NCBI GenBank assembly: GCA_913055195.1
Contig: CAJXJU010000018.1
Coordinates: 1-10,043, forward strand
Direction: 5' to 3'
From: an uncultured Desulfohalobiaceae bacterium
Lineage (GTDB): Bacteria > Desulfobacterota > Desulfovibrionia > Desulfovibrionales > Desulfonatronovibrionaceae
Length of the DNA: 10,043 bases
In this document: positions 8,001 to 10,043 of the stretch, piece by piece
How positions within the stretch are numbered: position 1 is the first letter of the stretch
Layout: every line of letters begins with the position of its first letter
Notes under the pieces: generated by a model
Told to the model about the DNA's origin: nothing
The model's input: only the letters and a program-made list of their open reading frames with translations
Database searches by the model: none
Program-made: the position numbers and the translations under genes

Positions 8001-8032
8001 TGTGCTTATTAACATCCATTCTGACACAGAGG
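7997..8032. repeat. 36-nt segment duplicated from 1810-1845 (right copy)
   Basis: This is the partner of the segment ahead of brxF: 30 of 36 positions identical, ungapped, all six differences transitions. It starts inside the last TGCCATTT arm of the preceding cluster. It lies about 335 nt upstream of the ATPase gene. Confidence 0.6.
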
Positions 8033-8039
8033 GAAATTG

Positions 8040-8080
8040 AATTGCGCAGAAAATTGCTAATTTGCAATTATTGCGCAATT
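8040..8080. repeat. nested AATTGCGCA / TGCGCAATT inverted repeat
   Basis: The outer arms AATTGCGCA (8040-8048) and TGCGCAATT (8072-8080) are exact reverse complements. The inner arms AATTGC (8052-8057) and GCAATT (8064-8069) nest inside with a 6-nt loop. All four arms reuse the same TTGC word. Confidence 0.6.
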
Positions 8081-8126
8081 TGGCAGAGACTGAAAAAGTT
8101 TACCCAGAACCTGAATTTGGTGATGA

Positions 8127-8264
8127 GGTACGCGCGGACTGAGTAAGCTTTCTGCTAGGCGGTTATATTGCACCTCAGAGGACCTTACCCATCTTAAACA
8201 TTTGGATTTGATAGAATTAAAAGGATTTGGGCGTAGTGCTGTCTGGCGTCTGAAGAAAAATTGA
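8127..8264 (+). pseudogene. remnant of a winged-helix C-terminal tail (COG2865-like)
   Basis: The + frame between a TGA at 8124-8126 and the TGA at 8262-8264 reads GTRGLSKLSARRLYCTSEDL, continues with THLKHLD, and ends LIELKGFGRSAVWRLKKN. This parallels the end of the gene upstream: GLS start (there GLSNAEIRQ), then a DNA-recognition-like helix, then a G-x-G-R wing (there TGKGRGARWEYKEN). It has no start codon or ribosome site. Upstream, protein-like sequence continues in another frame (LAETEKVYPEPEFGDEVRAD at about 8081-8140), so at least one frameshift separates the pieces. I read it as the tail of a lost paralogue or of an earlier version of the upstream gene. It could also be chance, because it is only 45 codons. 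Confidence 0.5.
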
Positions 8265-8304
8265 ATAAGGCAAGAATAAGGCAAAATAAGGCAATAATAA
8301 GGCA
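8264..8304. repeat. four phased AATAAGGCA direct repeats
   Basis: AATAAGGCA occurs exactly at 8264-8272, 8275-8283, 8285-8293 and 8296-8304, with start-to-start spacing of 11, 10 and 11 nt, close to one DNA helical turn. An inverted copy, TGCCTTATT, follows at 8314-8322. The array begins at the last base of the TGA that ends the winged-helix remnant and lies about 60 nt before the next start codon. It is iteron- or operator-like. Confidence 0.75.
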
Positions 8305-8327
8305 GCCGACTTTTGCCTTATTTTTTT
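8296..8327 (+). terminator. intrinsic terminator-like hairpin with T-run
   Basis: AATAAGGCA (8296-8304) and TGCCTTATT (8314-8322) form a 9-bp stem with a 9-nt loop, followed by five more T's (8323-8327). The stem is AT-rich with only a GGC/GCC core, so efficiency is doubtful. Its left arm is the fourth AATAAGGCA repeat. If functional, it would end transcripts from the brxF-brxC operon before the ATPase pair. Confidence 0.5.
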
Positions 8328-8366
8328 AAAAAAGTGTGAATTTAATATGCTTAGAGAGAATAAATA

Positions 8367-9383
8367 ATGACAATTACAAGATTACGATTTGAGCGTTTTA
8401 CCGCTTTTGAAGAACTGGACATTGAAATAAGCCCTGGCATCAACATTTTTATTGGAGCCAATGGGACTGGCAAAACTCACCTTCTCAAAGCTGCTTATGC
8501 TGCGTGTGATATTACAAAGACAGGTGTGAATTATGCTGAAAAGCTCATTCGTATTTTTCTTCCTTCTGGTAGAGCATTGGGTCGGCTGGTAAAACGGCGC
8601 AAAGGTAGTTCACGAGGTATAATAGAAATTTATCGTAACGATCTTAAATTGCGCTGCTCTTTCTCAAACCATGCTACTGTTGCCACTTCAGCAACTATTC
8701 AGGGCATAAAAAAATGGGTGAGTAATAAAATTGAAAGCGTTTATATTCCTGTTAAGGAAATGCTGTCTAATGCCCCTGGTTTTCAATCGTTATATGCTCA
8801 AAGAGAAATTCATTTTGAGGAAATTTATGCTGATATTTTGAATCGAGCTTACCGCCCACCGCTTCGAGGCCCAATGGATAGAAATAGAAAAAAATTGATG
8901 AACACTTTGCAAAAAATCATAGATGGTAAGGTAACAATTAAGGAAGAAGAATTTTTTCTGCGCAACAAACAGGGTAATCTTGAGTTCACTCTTCTTGCAG
9001 AAGGGATGAGGAAACTCGGCCTCTTATGGCTTTTACTGCAAAATGGAACCTTACTTAAAGGTTCTGTCTTGTTTTGGGATGAACCTGAAACAAATCTTAA
9101 CCCAAAGCTTTTTGGGCCGCTTATTGATATTTTATTGGAACTTCAGCGAATGGGTGTGCAGATTTTTTTAGCTACTCACGATTATGTTATTCTTAAAGAA
9201 TTTGATTTGCGAACTCAAGTAGAAGATAAAGTTTTATTTCATTCATTGTATAGAGAAGAAGATACAAGAGAAATTGGGTATTTTTCTACAGAAAAATATT
9301 TGCAAATTCATCCCAACGCTATTGCTGATACGTTTACTGATTTGTATAATCGAGAAATTAAACGTAGTTTGGGGAAGAATTAA
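8367..9383 (+). CDS. AAA_15/OLD-like ABC-type ATPase, first gene of a two-gene unit
   Basis: This 338-residue ATPase of the RecF/SMC/OLD type has an N-terminus MTITRLRFERFTAFEELDIE typical of AAA_15/AAA_21 proteins. Walker A is GANGTGKT (30-37), followed by HLLKA. A signature-like segment, AEGMRKLGLLWLL, begins near 211. Walker B is VLFWDEPETNLNP (234-246, catalytic pair D238-E239), and the switch histidine is in ATHDYVIL (H271). It is short and ends soon after the ATPase core, with no room for a TOPRIM nuclease domain as in OLD proteins, so catalysis on a target would need a partner. That partner is probably the next gene, which starts 2 nt after this stop. The ribosome site is AGAGAG, 8 nt upstream. 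Comparable ATPase-plus-effector pairs are common in phage defence (AriA/AriB, PtuA/PtuB, AbiL). A defence role is inferred from that parallel and the BREX neighbourhood. Confidence 0.82.
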   Translation: MTITRLRFERFTAFEELDIEISPGINIFIGANGTGKTHLLKAAYAACDITKTGVNYAEKLIRIFLPSGRALGRLVKRRKGSSRGIIEIYRNDLKLRCSFSNHATVATSATIQGIKKWVSNKIESVYIPVKEMLSNAPGFQSLYAQREIHFEEIYADILNRAYRPPLRGPMDRNRKKLMNTLQKIIDGKVTIKEEEFFLRNKQGNLEFTLLAEGMRKLGLLWLLLQNGTLLKGSVLFWDEPETNLNPKLFGPLIDILLELQRMGVQIFLATHDYVILKEFDLRTQVEDKVLFHSLYREEDTREIGYFSTEKYLQIHPNAIADTFTDLYNREIKRSLGKN

Positions 9384-9385
9384 AA

Positions 9386-9925
9386 ATGCAAGTTTTAAGA
9401 GAAGGAAATTTGGAGCTATATCTACCAGACGATGTTCAGGCTAAAAAATTTGATGATAGTACACACGGTCTATCTCATTGTATGAAAGCCGTAGATTTTA
9501 TTGTAGAGACTTCAGATAAAATTGTTTTTATTGAATTTAAGGATCCGGATAACCAACATGCTCCTCTGAAAGAACGAAAGGATTTTCTGGAAAAATTGAT
9601 GGGTGGCAAAAAAGATGATCATTTTGTTCGCAAGTATCGTGATACGTTTATCTATCAATGGGCTGCAAGAGCATTAACCAAACCAATTGAATATTATGTA
9701 CTTGTTGCCACAAGCCAATTGGATGCGGCAATGCTTCTGGCAAGGACAGAGGAGTTAAAGCGCAAACTACCCCTGGAAGGGCCTAAATCTGGTGTTTGGC
9801 AACGCCAGATTGCTGCTGGCTGTGGAGTGTTTAATATTGAGACATGGAATGAGCATTTAGGTAAGTGGAAAGTTTCAAGAGTCTCAAAGGAGAATATAGA
9901 TGAGAAAGATAGAGACGAAACTTGA
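9386..9925 (+). CDS. small PD-(D/E)XK nuclease-like protein, partner of the upstream ATPase
   Basis: I do not recognise a named family for this 179-residue protein. Its core resembles a PD-(D/E)XK fold: D37 in AVDFIVE, then a strand IVFIEFKDPD carrying E50-x-K52. A helix region contains YQWAARAL (about 91-98), a place where RecB-like nucleases often carry a conserved Q. A further strand, EYYVLVAT, follows. The C-terminus (about 160-179) is charged and probably disordered. Its ATG is 2 nt after the ATPase stop, with GGGGA (9371-9375) inside the end of that gene as ribosome site, so the two are almost certainly co-translated. There is no signal peptide or membrane segment. The likely role is a nuclease effector controlled by the ATPase, inferred from the motif and the coupling. 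A restriction-type or structural role without catalysis is also possible. Confidence 0.7.
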   Translation: MQVLREGNLELYLPDDVQAKKFDDSTHGLSHCMKAVDFIVETSDKIVFIEFKDPDNQHAPLKERKDFLEKLMGGKKDDHFVRKYRDTFIYQWAARALTKPIEYYVLVATSQLDAAMLLARTEELKRKLPLEGPKSGVWQRQIAAGCGVFNIETWNEHLGKWKVSRVSKENIDEKDRDET

Positions 9926-9937
9926 CACTTATATGAG

Positions 9938-9979
9938 TCGCCTACAAAAACTCTCTTTTTGACTTAACTGCAAAAAGTC
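9938..9979. repeat. scrambled relative of the 1453-1481 hairpin
   Basis: TCGCCTACAAAAA (9938-9950) differs by one base from 1452-1464 (TCGCCTGCAAAAA) and is followed by CTCTCTTTTTG, as the first copy is followed by GTCCCTTTTTG. Then CTGCAAAAAGTC (9968-9979) repeats 1456-1467 exactly. CTTTTTG (9955-9961) and CAAAAAG (9971-9977) can pair. Here the element is no longer one simple hairpin. It follows the nuclease-like gene by 12 nt, just as the first follows the DUF4143 gene by 5 nt. Confidence 0.5.
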
Positions 9980-9987
9980 TAAATTAT
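9959..9987 (+). promoter_or_regulatory. possible sigma-70 promoter near the right edge
   Basis: TTGACT (9959-9964) and AATTAT (9982-9987) are separated by 17 nt and match 5 of 6 and 4 of 6 of the consensus. It would transcribe rightwards into sequence outside the window. In AT-rich DNA such matches arise by chance. Confidence 0.3.
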
Positions 9988-10032
9988 CGTTTTTAATAAA
10001 ATTGTTATCGCCTAACATTTTGAAAACATTGC

Positions 10033-10041
10033 CGAGCACCT
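10033..10041. repeat. half copy of the AGCACCT palindrome at the window edge
   Basis: CGAGCACCT equals the left half of the palindrome read from the opposite strand (the reverse complement of the AGGTGCTCG arm at 1907-1915). The window ends two bases later, so the second arm, if present, is outside. Confidence 0.4.
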
Positions 10042-10043
10042 AA

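Larger units (their letters stand above)
7930..8366. other. 437-bp interval of repeat clusters and gene debris between the BREX genes and the ATPase pair
   Basis: No intact gene is evident. A 74-codon frame from ATG 7922 overlaps the end of the preceding gene by 8 nt but runs straight through the repeats and has no good ribosome site. The interval contains three distinct repeat-word clusters in succession (AAATGGCA/TGCCATTT, AATTGCGCA/TGCGCAATT, AATAAGGCA), the right copy of the 36-nt duplication, a frameshifted winged-helix remnant (8127-8264), a terminator-like hairpin, and the ribosome site AGAGAG (8353-8358) of the next gene. COG2865 proteins often carry short tandem-repeat linkers before their winged helix. 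The repeats could therefore be the decayed linker of a lost gene of that type, or an operator region. Confidence 0.65.

Noticed and set aside
7922..8146. 74-codon + frame overlapping the end of the AlbA/GHKL gene
   Set aside because: It is read through palindromic repeats, its ribosome site is poor and its translation has no domain-like pattern.
7930..8366. CRISPR-like array among the short repeats
   Set aside because: Repeat units are 6-9 nt with spacing near 11 nt, with no 20-40-nt repeats or unique spacers and no cas genes.

Overview
The window is about 10 kb of bacterial DNA at roughly 40% G+C by eye, with every convincing gene on the + strand. It reads as part of a defence island. The genes are ordinary Gram-negative-looking genes with AAGGAG-type ribosome sites. 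The dispersed palindromes and TTCGGATTTCGA-type repeats between genes suggest a repeat-rich environmental proteobacterium or Desulfobacterota member. That taxonomic guess is weak and rests on style, not on a marker gene.

Layout. Positions 1-54 may hold the last codons of an unidentified gene. Positions 206-1447 encode a stand-alone AAA_14/DUF4143 ATPase with an intact PD-(D/E)XK-like C-terminus. A 497-bp intergenic stretch follows, full of hairpins and short repeats. Then comes a tight three-gene run: brxF (1945-2448, GTG start), a 1243-residue DUF6079/BrxC(PglY)-type ATPase (2470-6201), and a 574-residue AlbA_2 + GHKL-type ATPase + tandem winged-helix protein (6205-7929) whose ribosome site lies in the end of brxC. 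BrxF next to a DUF6079 ATPase is the signature of the start of a type 3 BREX phage-defence locus. The methylase (PglXI), helicase (BrxHII), PglZ and BrxA genes expected for BREX-3 are not in the window. They would have to lie to the right, or be absent.

Positions 7930-8366 separate this run from the next genes. The stretch holds three different clusters of short repeated words, a frameshifted remnant of a winged-helix tail resembling the end of the gene just upstream, and a hairpin-plus-T-run terminator. Positions 8367-9383 and 9386-9925 form a two-gene unit: an OLD/AAA_15-like ABC-type ATPase without a TOPRIM domain, and a 179-residue protein with a D...ExK nuclease-like core. I do not recognise this pair as a named system. 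By architecture it is a sensor-ATPase plus nuclease-effector pair, and it is the best candidate in the window for something undescribed.

Repeat structure links the parts. A 7-bp-stem palindrome (AGCACCT-N3-AGGTGCT) occurs upstream of brxF, again in frame inside brxF, and as a half copy at the right edge of the window. A CGCCTGCAAAAAG hairpin after the first gene has a scrambled relative after the last gene. A 36-nt segment ahead of brxF recurs ahead of the ATPase/nuclease pair with six differences, all transitions. These point to a cassette assembled and modified by repeat-associated rearrangement.
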